Below, in pieces: positions 31,884 through 43,206 of a DNA stretch of 64,000 nt. The DNA is from Epichloe hybrida (lineage: Eukaryota > Ascomycota > Sordariomycetes > Hypocreales > Clavicipitaceae): the NCBI GenBank assembly GCA_019022495.1, contig JAFEKR010000001.1, positions 7,936,001-8,000,000 on the forward strand, given 5' to 3'. The notes under the pieces are model-generated. The model was not told the origin of the DNA, did not search any database, and was given only the letters and a program-made list of their open reading frames with translations. Each line of letters begins with the position of its first letter. Positions within the stretch are counted from its first letter, which is position 1. The translations under genes and the position numbers were made by a program.

Positions 31884-34422
31884 GTCAGCCTCCGATTGCG
31901 TTTGAAGGTTCTTGACACAACAACTCAGCATGTTCGAAAATGGCCAATTGCAGAGAAACCAAACATTCTCTTGTAAACAACGGAATCCCAATTTGCAATC
32001 TGCGCCAGAGCTCCGCCTATACTGACATGGCTCGCACGCCTGAAAAAGCTATCTGGCATCTGAAGCGAACCCTAAAGACTTTTCAAACTTGCCACATCGT
32101 TGTTTTAGACAACCGAAACTCAATGTCATGATAACGATCTCGGCGGAACTGCTGGAAGCTGCCGTGGTGGATCCGGGGAGCGACTCCGCTCGTTGCAAGA
32201 CATTGGCTGCTGCGGGGGGCTTTCGATATGTGGGGCCAACCGGTGGTGCTATTTAGGCAAACATGGGGAGACTTACAAGGGTCAAAAGAGCAAAGAACCC
32301 AAGTTTACACGGCGCGAAGTTGATTCTGAGAGCTGCGTACCGTACCGACGAAGAATATGTCCCGAGATGAGTGCGAAGAGAGTTAATGCAGCAAACTCTC
32401 GGCTTCTAGGAAGATGGTTGGGGACACGCGAGCCGCCACAGTTGGGAAGGCCAGGCGGGGTCGTGGTATTAACTGAGAAAGCCGTCGAGACACAAAGCGT
32501 GAACTCCGGCTGCGGGGTCGCCCGGCTTGTCCGCGTACCGTGTACCTCAGCTTCAAAGGATGCGGCCAAGATGATGCAGCCAGATGTCTAAGTCACAACG
32601 ACACACGCACATATACGACGGACCGTTGACGAATGACAAACGACGACGACCCGGTTGGTATCATCCACTTGACGCTTTTGGCAGCAGAGGCAGAGGCAGA
32701 GACGGACAAGTCAGCAAGCTTATAAGAAAGAAGACGATGAAACACGGATGGAATACCGAACAAGCCGGGACAACAACACGCTCGAGAATTGTATGTTGGA
32801 GATATGTAGGCACGCGGTGTGGACTTGGATGAACTTGGTTGGGGGAGACGGGGAGTAAAATAGATGGCCATGGCGACACCATCTCATGCACCGGTGCTCA
32901 AGTTCCAAGAGTGTTGTTGGGTGTACGCGAGAGGTTTCCGTTAGACCACGCCCCCCTCCCCCCAGATGTCTGGTAATGTACGGATTATAGCTTGAGAGGT
33001 CGAACGAAGTGGCGTCGTTGACTGACCTACCATTTGCCCACCCTCCTTCAAACCAGTCATTTGGGGGTGTGCGAATGCGTGCGAATGCTTGCGTTGTTGT
33101 CCTTTGAATAGGCGTCCAGTCGTCCAGTCGTCCAGTCGTCCAGTCGTCCAGTCGTCCAGTCGTCCAGTCACATACGGATTACGCAACAAGTCATTGGACT
33201 GGGTAGGACCTGGCAATGATTCATCCCAGCCGTTCATCACCTGGTTTGGCATCAACGCGGGCGGGGTAGGTCGGGCGGTTGGTACTCCGTAAAAAGGGCA
33301 CCAAGTTGGCTGGACACATGGTCAGTTACATGGGTCTGGTCGCTCTTTCCAACTCCCTTAATACATGTCATCGCCCACAGCCGGCCTTGTTGAAAATTCG
33401 CAGCGTGGCCGCATGGTCTTCAAACTAGCCAAAGGGGACGTGGACATGTCTTGATCGAGCCTCAAGTATCGAATTCGACCAAGTCGGATGAAATGCTGGG
33501 TGGGCTTTTACTATTACTACTTCATTGAGGTTGACACACGACATGGCTGCCTGCCAATGGGAAACCCAATCTCGTCTCAAGCGGCCGTGCACAGTCAACA
33601 ATTCGAAACACTTACTCACCGGGACTGCGACAGTCTGATCTGGTGTTTCTCATCTACATAGAATAGCTACCAAGAGCCATGAATGCTGGGGAGACGTCTT
33701 TGCCGAGTACAGCATTCGAGTGATAGGAGGCCATTTCGTCATCTGGTGCGGGGTCGAGCTTCAGACAACGAGTGGAATCCATCCGGTCTGCCCAGAACTT
33801 TATGCATGCACCCAGCCAGCCGAAACCCAACCAAGCTGCAAGCATCAGATGGAGCGAAACCTCGTTGAGGATTGCAGCTCCGTGGACTTGCCATGCGTGC
33901 ATGCTTCATGGTTGTTGGGCCCCCCCACGAGTGACGTTGGCCCTGATAAGCAGTCCAACAAGCTCCATGCCGCACTAGACTGATCAGACCGGTGTCGCAG
34001 GGCGACTATTATTGGTGGGTGCTCTGGTTGACCAATTCCAGCATCTGCAATGAATTCATGCAAACCCGCCCTTGTCTCTGGTCATGCACGGTCGGTCACC
34101 TGGAAGTTATCCGATGCTGAGGGATGTGATGCCCTCTTGTGCGCCGGAAACTGTCGGGAATTATGCCCGGCATTATGCTCATATTGCCTACTACCGAGCG
34201 ACAAATTCTCTCAATTCCTCCCCCGTCATGGCACTCCCCCAGATCGACATCTCTCCTCAACGACTTAGGAACCTAGCTGCGGACCTCGAGCCAACGTCGT
34301 CTCCCAATGACAGGGTTTTCCCCTGTAATATTTACTCTTGAGCTGAGCCTTCTTTGCGTGTTCCAACTGGGAAGATGGGGACTTCTTGTTGAAATATCTA
34401 ATCCTCGATACTATAAGACCGT
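31884..34422. other. 2.5-kb spacer without a recognised gene
   Basis: Left part: carrier promoter. Contents include an 8-bp minisatellite (33114-33169) followed directly by TACGGATTAC, and TACTCCGTA at 33283. Open frames are below 135 codons, with arbitrary composition and no joinable exons that I can see. The right end is the 3' flank of the dehydrogenase gene. Confidence 0.6.
33114..33169. repeat. 8-bp minisatellite (CGTCCAGT)x7
   Basis: Seven exact head-to-tail copies of CGTCCAGT in intergenic DNA. The unit is not a multiple of three. Directly to the right lies CACATACGGATTACG, a variant of the recurring TACGGAGTA motif. Confidence 0.95.
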
Positions 34423-35582
34423 CTAGTTGATTGATGGAAATGTGTTCAGGCGCCCTCCGTCTAGTACTACAACCACACCATTGCAGTACGCACCCGCTTT
34501 GGATGCCAGATAGAGAATGGTCCCAGCCATATCCGTCTCTTCGCCGAATCTCCCCATGGGAACCATGGTCGTGGGAACAGGCCCGTAGCCTCCCGAATCG
34601 TCCCGGTATTTTTGTATTACCGGAGCCGACATTTCGCTAGGAAATACTAGTGGCACACAACTCACATTGTCAGTTCTCGGTATCCGAACCAGTGGGGGAC
34701 GTGATTCCCGTTCCAAGAACCCGAGTCAACTTACTTCCAGGCGCTATACAGTTTGCACTACAAAAGATTCCGAATGTGAGTGGCCTCACGTTAGTCGACA
34801 GAAAAGGGAAAGGAAATTCTCCGTGTAGGTGCAGCGTCTATGACCAGGGAAATTCGCTCACCGTATGTTCCATCGGGGCAAGTTCGTGGCAAGTTGCTTC
34901 GCGGCTAGCACCGCTGCGGTTTTGGACTGGCTGTACGCCCAGCCTGCCGTGGATGTCTTGTTGAACCCGGCAATAGAGCTTGTGATAATCACCTGCGATT
35001 GCTGAGTTACATTCTTCTTCTTGTTCCCCAGATCCAGCAACTTCAAGAACGCCATGGCTGTGAACCAAGGCGCGGCCGTATTGACAGCAAATGTCTCTAC
35101 ATAGGCTGCCATGTCAAAAGCGAAATTGCCCTCTGCAAAGTCCTCCAGAGTCGTCTCTTCCGTGAGAGGACCGGCAGAGGGGCCCGTGATGCCGGAATTG
35201 CAAAGCAGGAGGTTCAGATAACCCGAGTCCTTTTCGACAAGTTTGACAGCTTCTTGGAGGCTTTCTTTTGACGTTGCGTCGCATTTGACGGGTATGACGT
35301 TGGATCCGATAGATGACGCTGCCTTTTGTAGAACGTCCTCCCGTCTCCCGGCGACGTAGACCTTGGCCGCACCGTTTTGTATCAAAGTTTTCGCAAACAT
35401 GAGTCCAATGCCTGCGGTTGCGGTTGTTAGCACGGATGACGCGTTCTATTTATCAATGGTTATGGACGAGAGAAACTAGACATGGACTTACCAGTGCCTC
35501 CTCCCGTGATGAAGACGACGAGTCCATCGACGTTGAATAGGTTGCCGGCGGCAAGTGGAGCGTCACCTGTTTGAGAAGCCAT
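34423..35582 (-). CDS. short-chain dehydrogenase/reductase
   Basis: Four exons on the complement: 35582-35492, 35411-34862, 34757-34735 and 34646-34423, giving 295 aa in phase throughout. Residues 26-33 form the Rossmann glycine motif TGGGTGIG, Tyr190 and Lys194 the catalytic YSQSK, with the expected serines in ITSSIAG just before. Exon 3 is a 23-nt microexon that encodes ANCIAPG, the conserved segment after the active site; without it the protein would lose frame. The C-terminus carries GRFGEETDMAGTILYL..NGVVVVLDGG, typical of classical SDRs. The family resembles fungal proteins often named after the bacterial RhlG 3-ketoacyl reductase. Substrate unknown, probably cytosolic NADP(H)-dependent. 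Confidence 0.92.
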
Positions 35583-36041
35583 GATCCCTTTCACACTACG
35601 TATTAATATAAAGTAGAAAGTGAAGAAGAAGAGGTCTGGTCTGAACGGAAAGTACAACGAATCTCGATCAATGACGCATGAGACTGCTCTGCTGAAATTC
35701 AATGACATGGAGCTGCGACCCCGCCTTCTGACGAACATATACTAAATTTTAGTACACAAGCAAGTGCATGCAGTAGCATCACGGTCCAACAGTTGCACGC
35801 GATACATGCTGAGGTTTTGTTGGTGGTGGGGGCTTTTCATAATGTACAGTGACAGGCCAAAAGTTGTAGCAAAGGCGTGGTTGACCGTTCGCACTGTAGA
35901 AATAAGCGTTGCCAGTGCCGATAAGCAGCTGGTCTTTTACAGTGCATTTATCGTATCCACACTCAAAAACTTTTTTGGTCCTCCTCCAACTCGTCAACGT
36001 TCCAGCACAAGCTGCATGCTTGCCTTGACCACACAGCAAAA
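35583..36041. promoter_or_regulatory. divergent promoter, dehydrogenase / Bud22-like gene
   Basis: 459 nt separate two divergent start codons, so the region must hold both promoters and leaders. No TATA-like or known factor site can be assigned with confidence. Confidence 0.6.
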
Positions 36042-37463
36042 ATGCCCAAACGAAAGCGTGGCAGCGGTTCAAGCCTGAACGAAATCTTAGACCAATACCA
36101 AGATGAAGTATTCAGAGCCTTGAAGGCGTCGAAAGGCTTCGAGAGGCAGCGGCTCAGCAAAAGGCTACGAGATCAGGGCATAACTCCAGACAAGACGCGG
36201 CGGCTCGAACGAGAAATCTCCGTATTAAAGGTATTTTGAACCCACGTAACACGTTTGAGATCAAATAAATTGACTAAACTTTCTCGCACTAACATGGCCC
36301 AGTCTCTGGATTTGCATCAAACTGCCCGTGCGCACTTATACCTGTCTTTGCTCAAAGTCAAGTCCATTGCCGCCTCGCCCGATCTTCCTGATGAGCTACG
36401 AAGAGGAGTCTCGAAACCCGACCTACCAGAGGAGGAGCAAACCGCGCTTCATAATGTCACCAGCAGCTTGTACAACAGGCAACCGGTAAAACAGGTCGTC
36501 GACCGAGGAATCAAGGCTGTTTGCAGTATCCTGAAAGTGCCAGTCCCCGAAAATTCTAAGCGATCGCGCAAAGACAAACACAACTACCAAGAGGACCAGC
36601 CCTCGGCCCCGATGGAGTCATCTCTGGCCACATCGGAGCCAACCAGTAGCGCTCCAAAGGCTGAGGATGGCGGTGAATTTAACGAGGAATCAGAATTTGA
36701 GGGCTTCAGTAGTAACGTTGATGAGCCGTCAACAACATTAGATGGACCCGACAGCGATGTAGAAGAAAACGAAGAGAACAATTTCGAAAGCCTAAATGAT
36801 CTACTGGGGAGCTCCTCCGGTGAAGAAGAGGATTGGAATGATGAAAAATATGATCGATTCCGAGGCACAGAAACAGTCAATTTGGGTCATGTTTCAGTCT
36901 CTGGCTCGAGTGATGAAGATTCAGAGGCAGAGCCTGAACCCCGTGCATCATCCCGATCACCATCGCCACCGGCAGAGAAGAAGAAAAAAACAGCAAAGAA
37001 GGCCTCATCAGCCATGAAGCCTGGCCAGATTGGGGGCTCAACATTCCTCCCCTCACTTATGGGAGGCTACATCTCAGGTTCTGAATCTGCGTCCGACATT
37101 GAGGAGGCGAAGCCAAAGAAGCGCCGTGGACAACGTGCGCGACAGGCGATTTGGGAGGCAAAGTACGGGTCCAGTGCCAAACACCTGCAGAAGTCGTCAA
37201 ACAAAGGTGGCAGGGACTCGGGCTGGGATATGCGGCGAGGCGCAGTTGATGGTGACGATCAAGGGAAAAGATTACCATGGAAGAAAGGCATCCAACGCCC
37301 TGGCAGTGCATACTCGCAAGGGCAAGGGGAGGCCGCGCCAGCACTCAAACCTAGGAAGAGAGACGATGAAGGGACACTGCATCCAAGTTGGGAAGCAAGA
37401 AAGAAGGCGAGGGAGACGCAGAAGACAGTGGCATTTACTGGTCAAAAAGTGGTATTTGATTAG
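36042..37463 (+). CDS. BUD22: Bud22 family nucleolar protein
   Basis: Exons 36042-36230 and 36303-37463 join in phase to 449 aa. The N-terminal third is helical and basic (MPKRKRGSGSSLNEILDQYQ, then the LHQTARAHLYLSLLKVKSI segment). The middle (about 160-290) is acidic and Ser-rich. The C-terminal end carries the family's hallmarks: RRGQRARQAIWEAKYG..AKHLQK near 350, and LHPSWEARKKARE..VAFTGQKVVFD at the very end. Bud22 (human SRFBP1-like) acts in the nucleolus in 40S subunit biogenesis. The 72-nt intron has CACTAAC as branch site. The gene is divergent from the dehydrogenase and is followed by a gene on the same strand after 344 nt with no visible content. Confidence 0.88.
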
Positions 37464-37807
37464 TACAGGCATTGATGAGCAATGTGATATAATCTGCAGT
37501 ATATGCAGCCAATTTCAAATTTCCACGGTCGCAGCATCCCTTGGACTAATGAGGTCTACAATTTGGGCAGGAACTCATGCAGCAGCGGCTGCCACCCTAT
37601 TCACACGCCTCTCCGTTGGGTTTCTCCGTTGGGTTTTTTTTTCTTCGGCACTTTGCGTCACTTGGATTGCACAAGCTTCAACACCGTCAAGTCCATCACC
37701 TATATCGTTTGCTCAGCCCGTTATTCTATCCTCATCTCAGTACACTGGCCGACACTGCGACGGCCACTGGACCCTATAGATGCCCTGCACAATATCACCA
37801 TTTCTCC

Positions 37808-39388
37808 ATGGCAAAAGACGAAAGCAAGGCAATGGAATCTCGACCGAAGATTGAAACGGCTAGGGCGTCGTCGGCTAGCAGTTCAAGGCTTGGTAATGAC
37901 CGTCGCGCAGTAACATCTTCAGGAGACCAATGTCAGGAACAACAAGCCCACCATTCCACCAAAGGTCAGAACACATTCAAAACAGATGCTATGCGGCAAG
38001 CGGAAATCAGAGCAAGGGCCCACCTAAGAAAACGGCGGCTTCATCATGCATCTGTGACGCTTGCTGGAGAATCAGAACCACCAAAGGGAAAGGGAAGTCA
38101 GATGTACTTTCTTAGCGATGGAGACATCAAGGACATGGTCGGGATAGTCATGGATACTCTTCGTCAGAGTTTTGTGTCCCTGACATGTCCTCGAAGAGTC
38201 CACGGCAGTGGACCAGGTACAAAAGATGACGACCCGACAACTTCAGGTTTTGAATACGGAAGAACCTCGATCACGCCTCGTCTTTCCGCCGCTGCGGATC
38301 CTGCGACGACGATCAGCTTGCCCAGAACGGTGTTCTCGTATACCAATTGGGGAGGCCGAGAATTCTCCACGACGGGTTCCAGGTTTGACCTGTCGACAAA
38401 AACGACTATACTATCCCGAGGTAGTGTATCTGAAATTGTTTGGGCTGAAAGTCCCTCCTCCGACGTAGCCGAGTTTCGAGATTCGTTGTCGTCGGCCGGT
38501 CTTTTTGAAGACGGGATTAGCCAACACTGCCTCACATGCCACTCATTGTCGAAGTGTGTTCGATGCCAGAAAATGATCGAGGCTGAAAGAACGGATTCGA
38601 ATTGCCGCTTCGCCTCTCTTTTCCCACCGTCAACAAATCCAGCTTTGAACAAGCGGGTGTCTCGTTCAACAGATGACGGCTCCAACATCACATCGTTTCC
38701 AGAGTTACGGCCACGACAATGCACCAATGATTGGCTCAAGCCGCCTGTTGAAATCGAACAACTGCTACAAACTCAATCGTCTAATTTGTACCGCAGAGGT
38801 GTCGATGCACATAGCGGCTTGATACCCAATTCTCCAGAGAGTGTGTGGGAACAACCATTGCCTTTGTCTGTACCATGTGATGACAGTGTGTTCAGCAAAA
38901 ACCCTCTCTTCAGCGCCGGTACCTGTTTCCAAGAGCGCCGGGGCACTGAATCGTCCGCAGGGGCCAGCGGAAAGCATCTGGGCAACTCAATCAGTTCAGT
39001 ATCCCGGGGTCGTCGTTCCTCGCAAATTCCCACAACAAATCAATCGCCATGGGAAAGTCAAGGCCAATTATTCCCCCATGTATTGAACAAGCTCCGTCAG
39101 AACAGTCAGCATTCTATCCGTGAAGAGGGCCTCCACTCACGAGAATGGGGTACTTGGTCACCAGAGCCCGAGATGCTGCTGCCACTTGAGCCATCGCAGG
39201 CGGCAAACACTCGTTCTAGAGACAGCATCACCAGAGAGCGCACCCTGAAGCGGCCTACGGTCGACACCTCGGGCATATATGAAGCATTGACTGGGAGCAG
39301 AATGACGAAGCCAAAGAAAAGATGCGCCACGTGCTCGGAGGACAACAGACCGCATGTTTGTGAGGATGACTTGGTTAGCTGCACATGA
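37808..39388 (+). CDS. uncharacterised protein with two cysteine pairs
   Basis: A single-exon frame of 526 aa from the ATG at 37808 (MAKDESKAMESRPKIE). The open frame extends 77 codons upstream to an earlier ATG, but that part is translated from T-rich leader-like DNA, so the inner ATG is preferred. The protein is hydrophilic, with no signal peptide or membrane segment. A basic helix (about 70-85, MRQAEIRARAHLRKRR) is followed by LSDGDIKDMVGIVMDTLRQSFVS. Two CxxC-type knots stand out: HCLTCHSLSKCVRCQK in the middle (about 245-260) and RCATCSEDNRPHVC near the C-terminus; they could bind zinc. I do not recognise the family. Composition, codon use and lack of stops support a real gene. It is convergent with the next gene. 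Confidence 0.7.
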   Translation: MAKDESKAMESRPKIETARASSASSSRLGNDRRAVTSSGDQCQEQQAHHSTKGQNTFKTDAMRQAEIRARAHLRKRRLHHASVTLAGESEPPKGKGSQMYFLSDGDIKDMVGIVMDTLRQSFVSLTCPRRVHGSGPGTKDDDPTTSGFEYGRTSITPRLSAAADPATTISLPRTVFSYTNWGGREFSTTGSRFDLSTKTTILSRGSVSEIVWAESPSSDVAEFRDSLSSAGLFEDGISQHCLTCHSLSKCVRCQKMIEAERTDSNCRFASLFPPSTNPALNKRVSRSTDDGSNITSFPELRPRQCTNDWLKPPVEIEQLLQTQSSNLYRRGVDAHSGLIPNSPESVWEQPLPLSVPCDDSVFSKNPLFSAGTCFQERRGTESSAGASGKHLGNSISSVSRGRRSSQIPTTNQSPWESQGQLFPHVLNKLRQNSQHSIREEGLHSREWGTWSPEPEMLLPLEPSQAANTRSRDSITRERTLKRPTVDTSGIYEALTGSRMTKPKKRCATCSEDNRPHVCEDDLVSCT

Positions 39389-39644
39389 CCGGGTTGAAGA
39401 CCGGAACTGTAATCTGCATTATTCACGCTAGCTTGCAGCTTGTCATCATTAATGTACAATCCTAAAGTTCGAAAACTTTGACTCGCTTGTTCAATTCAGA
39501 ATTCGGTACGGTTTAGATGGAGTGTAACGATGATGTGGTGCAAGATGAATGGCCGGTATTTTTACAAAGTGCAGGTCCTCACTACGTGTAGAGAACCCGA
39601 TGCTGACTGATGGATGCAACTGCGTTGAAAACGCCCATGCTTCG

Positions 39645-40213
39645 TCAGATGGCCTTGGAGGCCCGCGATTTGTTCTCCCTGTGCCTCTTTTCCTTGGCTG
39701 CCGCTTTCCTCCTCGCCATCCAAGACTTGTTCAAGTTACGCCTGTTTTCCCAGAACCAAGACTGGAAGTCGCTCGTCCCCTGCTGCCCGTCCGGCCGTGT
39801 CTCTTTATCCCCCTCCTCGTCCTCATGGACCCCATCCTCTTCGTCATCGTCCGGAGTCCAAAAGTTCTTCATGCGACTCGGATGAGCAGTATCGGGGGTA
39901 GGAGCAGCGCTTCTAACGTTTCTCCATTCCAGATCCTGGCGCGTAAAAGGGGTCATGGGCACGGTAACCGCAGGAGTGCCCTCGTCTTCGTGATCATCGT
40001 CTTGAGCGCCAGTGGCGAAGAAACTGAATGATTCGGCGGGTGCGGAGAGCGCAACTGCCCCGTCGGGCTTCGGACGCTTGTAAAGTGCTTCGAGAGGGTG
40101 CACTTTGCCGGGCGTGGTGGGGGGAGGGATTTGGATGGTGAGGCTGCGAGAGGAACTGGATGACATGGGGCGGGAATCTTCTTGGCCGGCGCGTGTTGTT
40201 TGTTCTTTTGCTT

Positions 40214-40253
<40 letters not shown>

Positions 40254-41399
40254 AGAAGAACTGCCTGATGATGCATCGCTTTGGTCTTTCTTCGACACTG
40301 CATCCTCGCCTTTCTGGAGCATCTGGATGTCTTCTGGTGCTCCTGAATCGGAGGTATCCGAGTCGGAGTCCTCTTCTTCCGAAGACGTCCCGCTGCTGCT
40401 TGTGCTGTCGTCATCGGAGGGTTCCTGGGCTTCAATCTTCTTTTCCACGGGTTTCCTGTTCTTGTTGGGCTTCGCCTTGGTCAACCCGTCGTTGGCCCTG
40501 ACCTTGACCTCTACTGCCTCGACGAGGTTCCCATCCTCGTCGACCCAGCCCTTGCTGTCCACAAAGTCGACCGCCTCCTTGCCCTGCCTATGCGGCACTT
40601 CGTTTTTCAAGAAGCCAGGAAAGATGGTCGTCTTTTCGAACTCGTGAACAATGATTTCTCTCGCGTTGCCCTCCCTCCCCTTCTTCTTCCCCTTCTTCTT
40701 GTACGCTTCCCCGGCGGCAGGTAAGTTGCCCACCGCGTTGGGGGGCAATCTTGTCTTGAGGAGACACTCGTCCTGGTCCGTGTATTTCGACTTTGGGCGC
40801 TTCCTCTTCTTCTCCTGGTTCTGGTTCTGGTCCTGGTCCTTGTCCTTGGCGGACGACTTGTCCCTGCTGCTGCGCTTGTTCTTCACCTTTGCATCAGTGG
40901 ACTCGGTCCATCCCCGCTTCACTTTCCTGTCTTTCAGGACCACGCCTTCTATCACGTTGACGTCGCGCTTGGGCTTGGGCTTGGGCTTGGGCTTGCGCTT
41001 CTCGGACGTCTCCTGCCCGTCGGCGGCCTTCCTCTTCTTGCTCGTCTTGGCGTCCGCATCCGAGGCATGGCCCGTCGGCTCGCGTCGCTCCTCTGCGCGG
41101 GCCTTTTCCACGCGCATCCTGGTGCCCTTGAGCGTCGTCCCGTTGAGCCTCTTCTTGAGCTTCTCGGCGTCCGCCAGGGGGAGGTCCACGAAGCCGTAGC
41201 GCTTCTCGGGGAACGTCTCGAGCGTGTGCAGCGAGATGTTGCGGGCGTGGGGGAGCACCGAGGCCGGCAGGACGATTTCGAGGAGGTCTTGGTCCAACGG
41301 GGTGATGTGCAGTCTGCAGTAGGCGTTGGTCGGATCGGGTGCAACGTCCTTTGTCTTTGTTGGTGGCTCGCTTTTTGTCGGCGACGAGTCTGGTGCCAT
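39645..41399 (-). CDS. RRM-containing nucleolar-type protein
   Basis: Single exon of 584 aa from an ATG in good context. Residues 26-100 form an RRM-like fold: YCRLHITPLDQDLLEIVL, an RNP1-like KRYGFVDL, and LKKRLNGTTLKGTRMRVEKA. The remainder is charged low complexity: Lys-rich (PKPKPKPK near 135, KDKDQDQNQNQEKKRKR near 195), a conserved-looking block VHEFEKTTIFPGFLK (about 250), then Ser/Asp/Glu runs (about 330-400). The C-terminus FWENRRNLNKSWMARRKAAAKEK is a basic motif seen in fungal nucleolar SRP40/Nop8-like proteins. A role in ribosome biogenesis is inferred from domain layout. It sits 2 kb from the Bud22-like gene. Strong third-position GC bias creates several long antisense shadows. 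Confidence 0.85.
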
Positions 41400-42050
41400 G
41401 GCCCTCTTGTTTTTGAAAAAAAGTGAGCAATTGGTGATGGTTTTTTTTTTTTGTTTGTTCCTTTTTTTTTTTTTTTTTTTTTTTTTTAACTTCCCCTTCC
41501 CTTTGGCTCTTCTCCACCTGATGGGTGGGGCTTCTGACTGGCGGGTGGTCGGCGCTTCATCATGTTGCAGTCCAACAAGAGCTTGGACTCTGCACTAACT
41601 TCCGTACGGACTACATACACTCCGTATTACGGACGTACAAGTGCCCGCCCTTTTTTTTTTTTTTTCTTCTTCTTCTTCTTCTTCTTCACTGCAAAATCCG
41701 CATTACGCACCTTATTCAGTCAGCAACAGGCAGGCAATTTGTCTGACCAAGTCTGGTATAAAACATTCTTCGAAAATGATGATATTTCTCGGACGCAACT
41801 CATGCTCTTTCCCATCCAAAAACGCAGGGGACTCGAATAAAAGTCATGTACATCTCGCATTATACCATTATACAAAACCGCTATCGCGTTTCAATCATAA
41901 CTAAAACCTATGCCAACCAACCCAATCACGATCGACATGCTAGTGAGGAGTAGAATTACCGTGTGTTGCTTTTTTTCTCTTTTCCCTTTTCAGCCTTAAA
42001 AGTACAAGGAACGAACCACTTCCGTCTGCCTGGAAGCCTGCCCGGTCTTC
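41400..42050. other. spacer between two minus-strand genes
   Basis: T-rich runs (41433-41450, 41462-41487) lie just upstream of the RRM gene, on its leader side, followed by a (TTC)n stretch near 41663-41685. TCCGTACGGA and CACTCCGTATTACGG near 41601-41634 are variants of the motif described in the findings. No gene is seen. Confidence 0.65.
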
Positions 42051-43206
42051 TCAACCCCACGGCTTGGAAGCGTTGTGGCGGAAGAATGGCTGGGGGTCCT
42101 GTTCCCTCTTGTCTCCTCCAACTGCTTTCCACCAGACGTCTGTGCTCCAACGGATGATTCGTTCAGCAGCACCTCGGGGCGTGGCGGCAGGGCGGACATC
42201 GAGAAAGAATACGGGCTCGCCGGTAGGTTCGGGGTCGCCAGAATAGTAGTCGATGACGTAGCGAACCTGCTGTTGCTCACCGTTGACATCCCGAGAGACG
42301 TACCAATCGTGTCGGTCAAAAGGTAACTCGATGCTGTTTCGCGCCATGTCAGTATCTGTGCTTTTACAAAAAAATGAAAAAAAAAAAAAAATTGTACAAA
42401 TGTACAAAAGAGAGAATGGCGTGCCTACCCAAACTTGGAGGGGTAAATCCAGCCCAGCACCTGAAGCATCGTGGCCTTTGGCGTCAAGTCCTTGGGCCTG
42501 CCCTGGAAACGAATGAGACTGGGCTCAGGCCCGTTGCCATTCTTCCAGTTGCGCTCGAGCTCCTCGGAGGCATGAGCCTCGCCGCGCCGACAGATGCGCC
42601 ACCCCTGATATAGGCCCTGAGCGAAGCGCTGCTCCCACCCCACGATCTCGGCCCAGGCGCCTTCGTTCAGAAAGTTGTGCACCAACACCATTGGCTCGAC
42701 GGCTGCGATGTCCGTGTCTGTGTAGCCCTTTCGCAGCAGAGCGTTGTACATTTGCTGGGGAGAGGGATACTCCCATGTGCCGTCCCCAGAACCCTTGGGA
42801 ATAGTCGACGCCTCTCGACTTGTGGGGAGCGCGACCGTCTGATTGGGAGCACGCTGCTGCGACAGATCGGGGAACATGTAGTTCAGTGGGTTGAGCTGCG
42901 ACAACAACGATTTGGACTCGTCGTCCGTGGTGCGAGCCTCCTCGCGGGGCAAGGGACATGCTGACGCTGTCGGGCCGTCCGGATTCTGAGGTTTTTTGTT
43001 GGGGTTTAGCGCATCGAGCGTCTTTGTGTGCATGGGGCACCCGGCCTAGATACATGATTTCAGAGTCGTCAGTGATGAGGACGGCATGCGCGAAGAGGTA
43101 ATACTCGAAGGCTGCGTACGGGAGGTGCTCGATCGCCGGCGACGGGGGGGTGGCCGCTGGGCGTGCGCACGGCAGTGGGAGTAGGCTCAGCCCAGAACCA
43201 GCCCAT
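42051..43206 (-). CDS. CYC3: holocytochrome c synthase (cytochrome c heme lyase)
   Basis: Exons on the complement 43206-43120, 43045-42429 and 42333-42051 join in phase to 328 aa. It starts [13 protein letters not shown]; the first intron falls just before the heme-regulatory-type motif GCPMH (31-35). The catalytic domain follows: [18 protein letters not shown], then [17 protein letters not shown], whose His152 aligns with the family's heme-ligating histidine. Next come [27 protein letters not shown], and across intron 2 [13 protein letters not shown] and [10 protein letters not shown]. The enzyme attaches heme covalently to the CxxCH of apocytochrome c (or c1) in the mitochondrial intermembrane space. 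Intron 2 contains an A/T-rich homopolymer. Cytochrome c versus c1 specificity is not decided here. Confidence 0.95.

Noticed and set aside
40105..41199. Plus-strand frames opposite the RRM nucleolar gene
   Set aside because: Ser/Phe-rich mirror images of the acidic and Lys-rich coding repeats.
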